A stretch of 32,022 nt of DNA from Pseudomonadota bacterium. GTDB lineage: Bacteria > Pseudomonadota > Alphaproteobacteria > Rhodospirillales > Magnetospirillaceae. The notes beneath the pieces were generated by a model that saw only the letters and a program-made list of their open reading frames with translations, had not been told where the DNA came from and did no database searches. The stretch covers positions 1 to 32,022 of the forward strand of contig JAEXAH010000096.1 of assembly GCA_023458315.1 (NCBI GenBank), given 5' to 3'. The first letter of the stretch is position 1, and every line of letters begins with the position of its first letter. Position numbers and translations under genes: made by a program. Shown here piece after piece: positions 17,854 through 26,520 of the stretch.

Positions 17854-18519
17854 TCACTTATGCAGCGGGTGGGCCGTGCCGTTGCCGCCGCCCCAATGAG
17901 GGATGAAAGCCGGGACGTGCGCGGCGTAATCGGCATACCGCACAGGGAACTGCTGCAGCGCCTCGCGCTCCTCAGTGCGCGCCAGGTGCACATACATCAC
18001 CACCAGCACCGGGAACATCAGCAGGGTCAGCAAGGTCGGCCATTGCAGCAGGAAGCCCAACAGGACCGCGACAAAGCCGACATACTGGGGATGACGCACC
18101 ACCGCGTAGGGGCCTGTGGTCGCCAGCTCATGCTTGACCTGGGCGGCATGGAGGACGTGCCAGGCCTTGGCCACCACGACGAAGCCGCCGAGGATCAGCA
18201 GGTTGCTGGCCAGGTGCAGCGGGCTGAGATGCGGGTTGCCCTTCAGCCCCAGCAGTGTCGACCACAAATGGCCAGCCTCGTGGCTGAACGGGTCAAGCGC
18301 CGGGTAGCGGCTGCCCAGCCAGCCCGACAGCAGGTAGATGGTCAACGGGAAGCCGTACATTTCGGTGAACAGCGCGAGCACGAAGGCCGAAAAGGCGCCG
18401 AAGGAGCGCCAGTCCCGCTTCGTCTGCGGCTTCGAGAAGCTGAAGGCGAACAGGATGAACAGGGCCGAGTTGACGGCCACCAGGAACCACAGTCCATAGG
18501 CGGGAGCAGTGTCGGTCAT
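17854..18519 (-). CDS. Isoprenylcysteine/phospholipid methyltransferase-like membrane protein
   Basis: A 221-residue protein with about five membrane helices. The C-terminal signature TGPYAVVRHPQYVGF (with conserved RHP) and a later Glu-Glu-Arg plus YADYAAHVPAFIP match the ICMT/PEMT-like membrane methyltransferase fold that binds S-adenosylmethionine. ATG at 18519 has GGAG 8 nt upstream; a GTG at 18528 overlapping the previous stop is also possible. Such genes are often found beside copper-resistance genes, but the substrate is not known. It sits between the DUF2933 and copA genes in one operon. Confidence 0.8.
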   Translation of the reverse strand: MTDTAPAYGLWFLVAVNSALFILFAFSFSKPQTKRDWRSFGAFSAFVLALFTEMYGFPLTIYLLSGWLGSRYPALDPFSHEAGHLWSTLLGLKGNPHLSPLHLASNLLILGGFVVVAKAWHVLHAAQVKHELATTGPYAVVRHPQYVGFVAVLLGFLLQWPTLLTLLMFPVLVVMYVHLARTEEREALQQFPVRYADYAAHVPAFIPHWGGGNGTAHPLHK

Positions 18520-18524
18520 GGCCG

Positions 18525-18770
18525 TCACTCCTTCTTGGTGTCGTCATGATCATGCCCGCCATGGCCGTGACCACCGTGCATGAACAGATGCATCAGCGGG
18601 CAGGCGAGCAGGAACAGGAACGGCAGGTAACCCACCAGATGCGCCCAGTGCTCGGTGGCCAGCAAGGTAGCCGCGGCGCCCAGGAAGACCAGCAAGGCGA
18701 TACCCGTGCGGGAACGCCAGAACGGGGTCGGGTGGGCGTGGGTGGGTTCGTGCGGGGTATGGGCGGACAT
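18525..18770 (-). CDS. DUF2933-type small membrane protein with His-rich tail
   Basis: An 81-residue protein with a His-containing N terminus, two hydrophobic segments (IALLVFLGAAATLLA and LVGYLPFLFLLACPLMHLFM) and a tail rich in His/Gly/Asp (GGHGHGGHDHDD). CPLMHLFMH with the His tail is typical of DUF2933 proteins in copper-resistance operons. The frame is open further upstream to 19037, but ATG at 18770 has GGGAGG at 5 nt, and the upstream part overlaps the regulatory box. It is the first gene of the copA operon; possible role in membrane metal binding. Confidence 0.82.
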   Translation of the reverse strand: MSAHTPHEPTHAHPTPFWRSRTGIALLVFLGAAATLLATEHWAHLVGYLPFLFLLACPLMHLFMHGGHGHGGHDHDDTKKE

Positions 18771-18813
18771 GATGGCCTCCCTGGTGGCTATGGTGCTATT
18801 TGACCATCCGCCC

Positions 18814-18850
18814 GTAACCCTGCGATGTCGGCCAATGTAAAGTTTTGTAA
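18814..18850 (-). promoter_or_regulatory. Metal-regulon box and promoter of the copA operon
   Basis: On the minus strand the direct repeat TTACA-N5-TTACA (18850-18836) is followed after exactly 17 bp by GTTAC (18818-18814). The promoter-proximal half-site doubles as a -35 (TTTACA). The first gene of the operon starts 44 bp further on. The same architecture recurs at 19916-19962 and 21991-22027. It may also affect the divergent gene at 18942. Confidence 0.75.
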
Positions 18851-18941
18851 ACAGTGGTGTTTCTTGACCTTTGCCAAACTCGTCCACGCCTCCCGATGTT
18901 ATGGGGGAACGGCAATAGCCGCATTCAGGGAGGAAGCAGAG

Positions 18942-19304
18942 ATGGTCAAGGATTGGCCGGGTTTCGCCGATCAGATGTCGCAGGCGCTCGCCGAGCTGCG
19001 CGGTGGCATCCCAGGGGTAATGAGCGCCTTTTCGCAATTGGCCAAGTCCGCCATTGCCCCCGGCGCGATGGACCCCAAGAGCAAGGAAATGGTCGCCCTC
19101 GGCATTGCCGTATCAACCCGCTGCGACGGCTGCATCACATTCCACGCCCGGGCGGCTCGGGACTACGGCGCGACTCGAGAGGAGGTGCTGGAGACCATCG
19201 GCATGGCCATCTACATGGGCGGCGGCCCCTCGGTGATGTACGCCGCCTTGGCGTTGGAAGCCTACGATCAGCATGTTGCCGACAAGAAGGCGGCTGCCGA
19301 ATAG
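18942..19304 (+). CDS. AhpD-like carboxymuconolactone decarboxylase-family protein
   Basis: A 120-residue protein. The AhpD signature E-x11-C-x2-C-x3-H is complete: Glu49, Cys61, Cys64 and His68 in the segment RCDGCITFHARAARDYG. Family members use the Cys pair in thiol peroxidase or disulfide chemistry; the exact partner is unknown. ATG at 18942 is chosen because GGAGG lies 8 nt upstream; the frame is open back to 18825. It is transcribed away from the copA operon and shares the intergenic region carrying the regulon box, which suggests a role in redox protection during metal stress. Confidence 0.85.
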   Translation: MVKDWPGFADQMSQALAELRGGIPGVMSAFSQLAKSAIAPGAMDPKSKEMVALGIAVSTRCDGCITFHARAARDYGATREEVLETIGMAIYMGGGPSVMYAALALEAYDQHVADKKAAAE

Positions 19305-19324
19305 CCAGTCCCCGCAATAGCACG

Positions 19325-19353
19325 ATGCGGCCGGATCAGAGACCCGGCCGCAT
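19325..19353. terminator. Hairpin between convergent genes
   Basis: Arms ATGCGGCCGG (19325-19334) and CCGGCCGCAT (19344-19353) are perfectly complementary with a 9-nt loop. The hairpin lies between the stops of the AhpD-like gene (plus) and the DKMYPMGMDRP protein gene (minus). It is GC-rich without T-run; probably a bidirectional terminator. Confidence 0.55.
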
Positions 19354-19403
19354 GCCGCTCGCGGGAAGATGGGGGCAGGAACCGCGAGCTGTCGCCGTTC
19401 CCC

Positions 19404-19844
19404 TTAGTGGTGGGTGGTGGCGCCGTCGTCGTGCATGTTGTGGGGCGCGGCCGGGCCGGGAGTGCTCCCCATCGCCGGAGTGGTCTTGGCGTCGTGGTGC
19501 TCGGTCGGGGCATCGCCGCTGTGCAGAGCATTCGGCGGCACGCGGCCGGAATTGTTTTCGCCCAGAACCTGCGGCATGTGCAGGTGGCCGCGAACCACCT
19601 CGAGGTACTGGGTCGCCTCGGTGCCCTTTCCCTCGGCACAGAGTTCCTTGGCGCGGCGGAAATCGTCGGTGACCTGCTTGTAGTTGTTACCCGGACGGTC
19701 CATGCCCATGGGGTACATCTTGTCCCATTCCTTCTGGACCTGGGCGAGGTTGTCCTTGCAATTGACCTCGGCTGCCTGGACAGGCGCAGTCGCCAGAACC
19801 GCCAGAGCGGGAATGGCCAGGGCGAGCATACGGATGGTCTTCAT
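19404..19844 (-). CDS. Periplasmic DKMYPMGMDRP protein, long paralogue
   Basis: A 146-residue protein with a signal peptide (cleavage after about residue 24, VQA-AEV). Its core is Cys29, WDKMYPMGMDRP (40-51), NYKQV, Cys69 and YLEVVRGHLHMP. The tail (about 95-146) is rich in Pro, His and Asp (APTEHHDAK, HNMHDDGATTHH) and may bind metal. It is clearly paralogous to the protein encoded at 21627-21929: same signal-peptide length, same two Cys positions, same core. ATG at 19844 follows AGAGG. It has its own promoter with the regulon box 19916-19962. I do not recognise a characterised family. Confidence 0.82.
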   Translation of the reverse strand: MKTIRMLALAIPALAVLATAPVQAAEVNCKDNLAQVQKEWDKMYPMGMDRPGNNYKQVTDDFRRAKELCAEGKGTEATQYLEVVRGHLHMPQVLGENNSGRVPPNALHSGDAPTEHHDAKTTPAMGSTPGPAAPHNMHDDGATTHH

Positions 19845-19915
19845 GATGAGCCTCTTCTCATTGTGGTCCGGTGACTGCGCCACCGCTTCCGATGAGATGA
19901 AGCTATCCGTCAGAT

Positions 19916-19962
19916 GTAACTGTATGACGACGCCGTGGGTAAATGATTGTGAAGTCTTGTAA
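19916..19962 (-). promoter_or_regulatory. Metal-regulon box with three half-sites
   Basis: On the minus strand TTACA (19962-19958), TCACA (19952-19948) and TTACC (19942-19938) follow each other with a 10-bp period. GTTAC (19920-19916) lies 17 bp after the last half-site. The downstream ATG is at 19844. Compared with the copies at 18836 and 22013 it carries one additional upstream half-site. Confidence 0.7.
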
Positions 19963-19970
19963 TCGCCGCG

Positions 19971-20156
19971 CTACGGCCGTGTGTTCGCTGGCCACAAGGA
20001 CCAGACCAATTCAAACGCCGAGGCCTCTGAGATTTCCGGGTGGGCGAGCATTACGGTGCGCACGGCGCGCATCATTGCGGTCGGGCTGTCCTCCCGGGTC
20101 TCTTGCGACTCGCGGATGGAGGCTTCGGCGATTTGGCGCAGTTCGGTTCGGTCCAT
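19971..20156 (-). CDS. Small ORF after the nuclease-like gene
   Basis: A 61-residue acidic, helical protein (MDRTELRQIAEASIRESQ...) without membrane segment or recognised family. ATG at 20156 lies 10 bp after the stop of the nuclease-like gene, which supports an operon, but the Shine-Dalgarno (GGACG) is weak. It ends just before the regulon box of the next gene. Confidence 0.5.
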   Translation of the reverse strand: MDRTELRQIAEASIRESQETREDSPTAMMRAVRTVMLAHPEISEASAFELVWSLWPANTRP

Positions 20157-20166
20157 TGCTCGCGTC

Positions 20167-21438
<1,272 letters not shown>

Positions 21439-21496
21439 GAAAGCTCTGCGAGAGGTTCCAGGCAAGAATGCCATCTTTCGAGAGCCCGTAAAAGAA

Positions 21497-21519
21497 GGGG
21501 CCTGGCTGAGCCAGGCCCC
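21497..21519 (-). terminator. Strong intrinsic terminator upstream of the nuclease-like gene
   Basis: Arms GGGGCCTGGC (21497-21506) and GCCAGGCCCC (21510-21519) are perfectly complementary. On the minus strand the stem is followed by TTCTTTTAC. It would end transcripts of the gene at 21627-21929 and also any short transcript starting at the box 21586-21600. Confidence 0.8.
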
Positions 21520-21585
21520 AACTTACTTAGGCACAAGAGGTTTGGGAATGCTGCGCCCTAACGCGCCTACGGCCAAGACCTATGA

Positions 21586-21600
21586 TGTAAATTTTTGTAA
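21586..21600 (-). promoter_or_regulatory. Isolated metal-regulon box
   Basis: TTACA-AAAAT-TTACA on the minus strand is a perfect copy of the direct repeat found at 18836, 22013 and elsewhere. The GTTAC element at 17 bp is absent. It sits between the stop of the short DKMYPMGMDRP gene and a terminator, before the nuclease-like gene. Confidence 0.55.
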
Positions 21601-21626
21601 CAGCGCGGTGCGCAGGGGTTGATGGC

Positions 21627-21929
21627 TCACTTGTGATCGTGGGGGGCCGGGTGCTCGGCCATGCCGAGGTGGCCGCGGACCACGTTCAGGTACTGCTCAG
21701 TCTCGACGGTCTTGCCTTCCTTGCATTTTTCCTTGGCGATGCGGAAGTTGTCGGCGACCTGCTTGTAGTTGCCGGTCGGGCGATCCATGCCCATGGGATA
21801 CATCTTGTCCCACTGCGCCTGAACTTCCTTGACCGAAGCCTCGCAGGGCTGTTCGGCACGGGCGGCGCTGGTGAAACCGATGGCGAGGGCGAGAGCCGGA
21901 ATGGCGGCCAGAGCGATCTTCTTGAACAT
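21627..21929 (-). CDS. Periplasmic DKMYPMGMDRP protein, short paralogue
   Basis: A 100-residue protein with a signal peptide (cleavage after about residue 25, ARA-EQP) and the core Cys29, WDKMYPMGMDRP (40-51), NYKQV, Cys69 and YLNVVRGHLGM. It ends in HPAPHDHK. The core is closely similar to the protein at 19404-19844, including identical Cys positions, but it lacks the long His-rich tail. GGAGA lies before ATG at 21929. It is preceded by the regulon box 21991-22027. Both copies are probably small periplasmic metal-stress proteins; function not known. Confidence 0.82.
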   Translation of the reverse strand: MFKKIALAAIPALALAIGFTSAARAEQPCEASVKEVQAQWDKMYPMGMDRPTGNYKQVADNFRIAKEKCKEGKTVETEQYLNVVRGHLGMAEHPAPHDHK

Positions 21930-21990
21930 CTTCGTTCTCCATGTTCGAGGCCGCTCCATCCGCGGCATGGGGTCATTAAGCGCCCGCCAC

Positions 21991-22027
21991 GTAACTGTGC
22001 GATGAACCGGAGCGTAAAGTTTTGTAA
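21991..22027 (-). promoter_or_regulatory. Metal-regulon box and promoter of the short paralogue
   Basis: On the minus strand TTACA-N5-TTACG (22027-22013) is followed after 17 bp by GTTAC (21995-21991). The block between them shares CATCGC at the same position as the copA-operon promoter. The gene starts at 21929. Confidence 0.75.
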
Positions 22028-22037
22028 TCGAAGAGCG

Positions 22038-22241
22038 TCAAGCAATCCGCCGGTGCATGGCCGCTTCCGCCAGCGCCCGAAGCTGGTCCTCGTCCTGCGT
22101 GTCCAGCCGATGTTCCCGCGCGCATATCCCGACCAGCGCCTCGAGTTCGGCCAGAGAACGGCAGGAACGCGTCAGCTCTTCCGCCAGCACCGTGACGTCG
22201 ATCGGATTGGGCTTTTGCCGGCGGACAAATTTCCCGCGCAC
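22038..22241 (-). CDS. Small ORF at the end of the cus operon
   Basis: A 67-residue helical, charged protein (GTG start at 22241, AAAGG 7 nt upstream) that begins 11 bp after the DUF411 gene. It has one Cys pair apart (CRSLAELEALVGIC) but no known motif or signal peptide. The good ribosome binding site and the tight spacing support translation. Function unknown. Confidence 0.6.
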   Translation of the reverse strand: MRGKFVRRQKPNPIDVTVLAEELTRSCRSLAELEALVGICAREHRLDTQDEDQLRALAEAAMHRRIA

Positions 22242-22252
22242 GGGGATGCCTT

Positions 22253-22705
22253 TCAGTAAGTGCCGAGCAGCCGGGGAGCGGCCCCGCCGAAGGTATAGAC
22301 GGGGTTCGGCGCCTTTGGGCCGTCCATGCCGGGTGAGCCCGACGGCATGCCGGGAGCGGCGATGCCCGTCGCCTTGGGTTTCTCAGCCAGCAGCTTGTCG
22401 ATGGCCTCGAGGGGAACATGCCCCTCAACAACGTAGCCATCGATCTTGGCTGTGTGGCACGAGCGCATTTCCTCCGGCACGCCCATGCCATTCTTCACCT
22501 TGTCCATATCGTCCCGATCGATGACCGTGACTTTGTAGCCGTTGCGCTGCAGGTAAATTGCCCACCCCTTACAGCAGCCACAGGTCGGGCTCTTGTAGAC
22601 GACCGCCTCCCGGGCAACCGCCTGCCCGCCGCCCAGCGGCAGAAAGTAGAACCCGCCGCCCAGGGCGACGACGATGGCGGCAGTGACACCGAGCAGCTTG
22701 CGCAT
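22253..22705 (-). CDS. DUF411 periplasmic metal-binding protein
   Basis: A 150-residue protein with an N-terminal membrane/signal segment (about 5-25). The DUF411 signature KSPTCGCCKGW (Cys42, Cys44, Cys45) and a further Cys-His at 83-84 (RSCHTAKIDGYVVEGHVP) are present. DUF411 proteins accompany copper-resistance genes and probably bind Cu(I) in the periplasm. The C-terminal 40 residues are rich in Pro, Gly and Met. ATG at 22705 has GAGG; the stop of the cytochrome gene overlaps that site (TGAGGA), so translation is coupled. Confidence 0.88.
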   Translation of the reverse strand: MRKLLGVTAAIVVALGGGFYFLPLGGGQAVAREAVVYKSPTCGCCKGWAIYLQRNGYKVTVIDRDDMDKVKNGMGVPEEMRSCHTAKIDGYVVEGHVPLEAIDKLLAEKPKATGIAAPGMPSGSPGMDGPKAPNPVYTFGGAAPRLLGTY

Positions 22706-22713
22706 GGTTGTCC

Positions 22714-23337
22714 TCAATGTGCGTGTTGGCCGTGAGAATGTTTGTGGTGGTGGCCCGCATGTGGGTGCGCGGGCGCCACAGGGGCCGTCTGGGGCACCGT
22801 GCTCGGCGCCTCGTCCTTGGCCATATCGGCAGCCGCCGCTTGGACCAGGGAAGCGTATTCAGCCGTTGGCATGGTCGGCAGCTTTCCGAGCAGGGCCACA
22901 ACCGACCACAGTTGGTCGTCACCATGGTCGGCCCAGGACGGCATGCCGGTCATCTTCAGACCGTTCTGGAGGATCCAAAACAGCTCGGCGGGCGAATGAC
23001 GCTTGGCCGATTGGGCCAAATCCGTGGGCTGCGGGTACATTCCCTGGCCCAATTCCCCCGGACCTTCGCCGGGCCCGCCATGGCAGACCCGGCAATGGGC
23101 TTCCACATGGACCACGCCCGCCCGCAGGCGCTCGGGACTATCCAGGTTACCGGGCACCTGAATGCCTGCCGCCTCGGCGCGGATGGAACGGACGCGCAGC
23201 CATTCAAGCGCGCTGGTGACCGGCGCCCAATGGGGATTGCGGGCCGACACGCTGAAGGAAGCCGCAGATGCGATCCCCGCGGCGGTGACAGCCAGAAGCA
23301 CGCCACCCAATGCTAGACGTCGCACAATCAAACTCAT
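22714..23337 (-). CDS. Monohaem cytochrome c with His-rich tail
   Basis: A 207-residue exported protein. The signal peptide covers about 1-26. The haem motif CRVCH is at 82-86, and a likely axial Met132 lies in GMPSW. The last 20 residues (HPHAGHHHKHSHGQHAH) are strongly His-rich. It belongs to the class I cytochromes found next to CusCBA-type pumps in some proteobacteria; electron transfer or Cu oxidation-state control is possible but not shown. ATG at 23337 overlaps the CusA stop by 4 bp (ATGA). The frame upstream of that is the shadow of cusA. Confidence 0.88.
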   Translation of the reverse strand: MSLIVRRLALGGVLLAVTAAGIASAASFSVSARNPHWAPVTSALEWLRVRSIRAEAAGIQVPGNLDSPERLRAGVVHVEAHCRVCHGGPGEGPGELGQGMYPQPTDLAQSAKRHSPAELFWILQNGLKMTGMPSWADHGDDQLWSVVALLGKLPTMPTAEYASLVQAAAADMAKDEAPSTVPQTAPVAPAHPHAGHHHKHSHGQHAH

Positions 23338-26300
23338 GCTTGGACAACTTCCTTGTGTTCCGCCTCGACCGCCTTTTCGGTCGGCGGGTGGTGACGGTTG
23401 AGGCCTACCTGCTTGATGAGGGCGTAGATGGCCGGGATGACGATCAGGGTCAGGACGGTGGACGACACCATGCCGCCGACCATGGGCATGGCGATGCGGC
23501 GCATCACCTCGGAGCCGGTGCCGGTGCTCCACATGATCGGCAGCAGGCCGGCCATGATGGCGACCACCGTCATCATCTTCGGCCGCACGCGCTCGACGGC
23601 GCCTTCCATGATGGCTTCATAAAGGTCGGCGCGGGTGAACTCGCGGCCCTCGGCGTCACGCTTGGCCTTCAGTTCCTTCAGCGCGTGGTCCAGGTAGATC
23701 AGCATGACCACGCCGGTCTCGGCGGCGACGCCGGCCAGGGCGATGTAGCCCACCGCCACCGCGACGCTCATGTTGAAGCCCAAATACCATTGCAGCCATA
23801 GCCCGCCCACCAGGGCGAAGGGCAGCGACAGCATGACGATCAGGGTCTCGGTGACGCGTTTGAAGTTGAGGTAGAGCAGCAGGAAGATGATGAGGATGGT
23901 GACCGGCACCACGATCTTCAGCTTCTCGATGGCGCGTTCCATGTACTCGAACTGGCCCGACCAGGTGACGAAGTAGCCGGGCGGCATCTTCACGCTGTCG
24001 GCAACCGCCTTCTTCGCCTCGGCCACATAGCCGCCGATGTCGCGGTCGCGGATGTCCACGTAGATGTAGGCCGACAGCAGCGAGTTTTCGGTGCGGATAC
24101 CGGCCGGCCCTTTGGTCAGACGCACCTTGGCGAGCTGACCGAGCGGGATGGAGGTGCCGTCCATGGTGTTGACCAGCACCCGGCTGGCAATGGCCTGCGG
24201 GTCCGAGCGGAACTCGCGCGGATAGCGGACGTTGACGGAAAAGCGCTCGCGCCCCTCCACCGTGGTGGTCACCGATTCGCCGCCCAGGGCGGTCAGGATG
24301 ACCTCGTTGAGGTCGTCGATGGTCAGGCCGTAGCGGGCGAGCTGGGCGCGGTCGGGCTGGATGTCGAGATAGTAACCGCCGCCGATGCGCTCGGCATAGG
24401 CCGAGGTGGTGCCGGGCACCGCCTTGACCACCGCCTCGATCTGGCGGGCGAGCTTCTCCATCTCGTCCAGGTCCTTGCCGAACACCTTGATGCCAATGGG
24501 CGTGCGGATGCCGGTGGACAGCATGTCGATTCGGGCGCGCAGCGGCATGGTCCAGGCATTGGACACGCCCGGCATCTGCAACGCCTTGTCCATCTCGGCA
24601 ATCAGTTTGTCGGTGGTCATCCCCGGCCGCCACTCTTTCTCGGGCTTGAGGTTGATGACCGTCTCGAACATCTCGGTCGGCGCCGGGTCGGTGGCGGTGG
24701 CCGCGCGGCCGGCCTTGCCGAACACCGATGCGACCTCGGGGAAGCTCTTGATGATGCGGTCCTGCAACTGCATCAGCTCGGACGCCTTGGTGATCGACAG
24801 GCCCGGCAGGGTGGTCGGCATATAGAGGATAGTGCCCTCGTTCAAGCTGGGCATGAACTCCGAGCCGATGCGGGTCAGCGGCCAGACCGAGACAACCAGC
24901 GCCACCAGCGCCACGGCGATGGTCAGCAGCTTGGCCTTGAGCACGCCGCGAATAGCCGGCCGGTAAATCCAGATGAGAAAGCGGTTGATAGGGTTCCGCT
25001 GCTCGGGGAGGATCTTGCCGCGGATGAATAGCATCATCAGCACGGGCACCAGCGTCACCGACAGGAACGCCGCGCCCGCCATGGAGAACGTCTTGGTGAA
25101 GGCCAGCGGTTTGAACAGGCGGCCTTCCTGCGCCTCCAGGGTGAACACCGGCAGGAACGAGACGGTGATGATCAGCAGACCGAAGAACAGGCTGGGACCA
25201 ACCTCAATGGCGGCGTCAATAATGGCCTGGGCCCGGCTGTCACCCGGCTTCATGCGCTCCAGGTGCTTGTGCGCGTTCTCAATCATGACGATGGCGGCAT
25301 CGACCATGGCGCCGACGGCGATGGCGATGCCGCCGAGCGACATGATATTCGACGTCATACCTAACGCATCCATGACGATGACGGCGATCAGCACACCGAC
25401 GGGCAGCATGATGATGGCGACCAGGGCCGAGCGCACGTGCAGCAGGAACACCACGCACACCGCGGCGACGATCAGGCTTTCCTCGACCAGCGTATGCTTC
25501 AGCGTCTCGACGGCGCGCAGGATCAGGTCGGAGCGGTCGTAGACCGCCTCGATGGTGACGCCCTCAGGCAGGCCGGCTGAGACCTCCTTGATCTTGTCCT
25601 TGACGCTGTCGATCACCGCGAGCGCGTTCTGGCCGAAGCGCTGAACGATGATGCCGCTGACCGCCTCGCCCTCGCCGTTGATTTCGCCCAGGCCGCGCCG
25701 TTCATCGGGACCCAGCTCCACCCGCGACACATCGCGCAGCAGCACGGGGGTGCCGGCCTGGACCTTGAGGACGATCTGCTCGATGTCGGGCACGCCCTTG
25801 AGGTAGCCCCTGCCGCGCACCACGAACTCGGTCTCGGCCATCTCGACCACGCGGCCGCCGACGTCGATGTTGCTCTTGCGGATGGCCTCGGTGACCTTGG
25901 CCAGCGGGATGCCGTAAGCCTGCAGCTTCTGCGGGTCCACCACCACCTGGTACTGCTGGACGAAGCCGCCAATGCTGGCGACCTCGGCCACGCCCTCGGC
26001 CTTGGCCAGCTGATAGCGCAGGTACCAGTCCTGGATGGTACGCAGCTCGGCCAGGGTGCGATCCTTGGCCTGGATGACGTACTGGTAGACCCAGCCCACA
26101 CCGGTGGCATCGGGGCCGAGGCTGGGCGTCACCCCGGGCGGCATGCGCTTGGACGCGAAGTTCAGGTATTCCAGCACGCGCGAGCGCGCCCAATAGATGT
26201 CGGTGCCGTCCTCGAAGATGATGTAGACGAACGACACCCCGAAGAACGAGAAGCCGCGCACCAGCTTGGATTTGGGCACCGACAGCATGGCGGTGGTCAG

Positions 26301-26504
26301 CGGATAGGTGACCTGGTCCTCGACCACCTGCGGCGCCTGGCCGGGGTATTCGGTGTACAGGATGACCTGCACGTCCGACAGATCGGGCAGCGCGTCCAGC
26401 GGCAGGCGCTTCACCGACAGCACGCCGGCGCCGATGATGAACACGGTCGCCAGTAGCACCAGGAAGACGTTCTTGGCCGACCAGCGGATGAGAGCGGCAA
26501 TCAT
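23334..26504 (-). CDS. cusA: Cu(I)/Ag(I) RND efflux pump, inner-membrane subunit
   Basis: A 1056-residue RND permease with the typical two sets of membrane helices and large periplasmic loops. The proton-relay Asp402 is in GAMVDAAIVMIEN. The three Met residues that form the copper site of E. coli CusA (573, 623, 672) have exact counterparts with the same spacing: Met562 (YMPTTLPG), Met612 (EMFETV) and Met661 (RIDMLSTG). This supports Cu(I)/Ag(I) over Zn/Co/Cd. It drives efflux from the periplasm or cytoplasm through CusB and CusC. GGAGAG precedes ATG at 26504, 16 bp after cusB. Confidence 0.96.
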   Translation of the reverse strand: MIAALIRWSAKNVFLVLLATVFIIGAGVLSVKRLPLDALPDLSDVQVILYTEYPGQAPQVVEDQVTYPLTTAMLSVPKSKLVRGFSFFGVSFVYIIFEDGTDIYWARSRVLEYLNFASKRMPPGVTPSLGPDATGVGWVYQYVIQAKDRTLAELRTIQDWYLRYQLAKAEGVAEVASIGGFVQQYQVVVDPQKLQAYGIPLAKVTEAIRKSNIDVGGRVVEMAETEFVVRGRGYLKGVPDIEQIVLKVQAGTPVLLRDVSRVELGPDERRGLGEINGEGEAVSGIIVQRFGQNALAVIDSVKDKIKEVSAGLPEGVTIEAVYDRSDLILRAVETLKHTLVEESLIVAAVCVVFLLHVRSALVAIIMLPVGVLIAVIVMDALGMTSNIMSLGGIAIAVGAMVDAAIVMIENAHKHLERMKPGDSRAQAIIDAAIEVGPSLFFGLLIITVSFLPVFTLEAQEGRLFKPLAFTKTFSMAGAAFLSVTLVPVLMMLFIRGKILPEQRNPINRFLIWIYRPAIRGVLKAKLLTIAVALVALVVSVWPLTRIGSEFMPSLNEGTILYMPTTLPGLSITKASELMQLQDRIIKSFPEVASVFGKAGRAATATDPAPTEMFETVINLKPEKEWRPGMTTDKLIAEMDKALQMPGVSNAWTMPLRARIDMLSTGIRTPIGIKVFGKDLDEMEKLARQIEAVVKAVPGTTSAYAERIGGGYYLDIQPDRAQLARYGLTIDDLNEVILTALGGESVTTTVEGRERFSVNVRYPREFRSDPQAIASRVLVNTMDGTSIPLGQLAKVRLTKGPAGIRTENSLLSAYIYVDIRDRDIGGYVAEAKKAVADSVKMPPGYFVTWSGQFEYMERAIEKLKIVVPVTILIIFLLLYLNFKRVTETLIVMLSLPFALVGGLWLQWYLGFNMSVAVAVGYIALAGVAAETGVVMLIYLDHALKELKAKRDAEGREFTRADLYEAIMEGAVERVRPKMMTVVAIMAGLLPIMWSTGTGSEVMRRIAMPMVGGMVSSTVLTLIVIPAIYALIKQVGLNRHHPPTEKAVEAEHKEVVQA

Positions 26505-26520
26505 CGGTGGCTCTCCGCCG

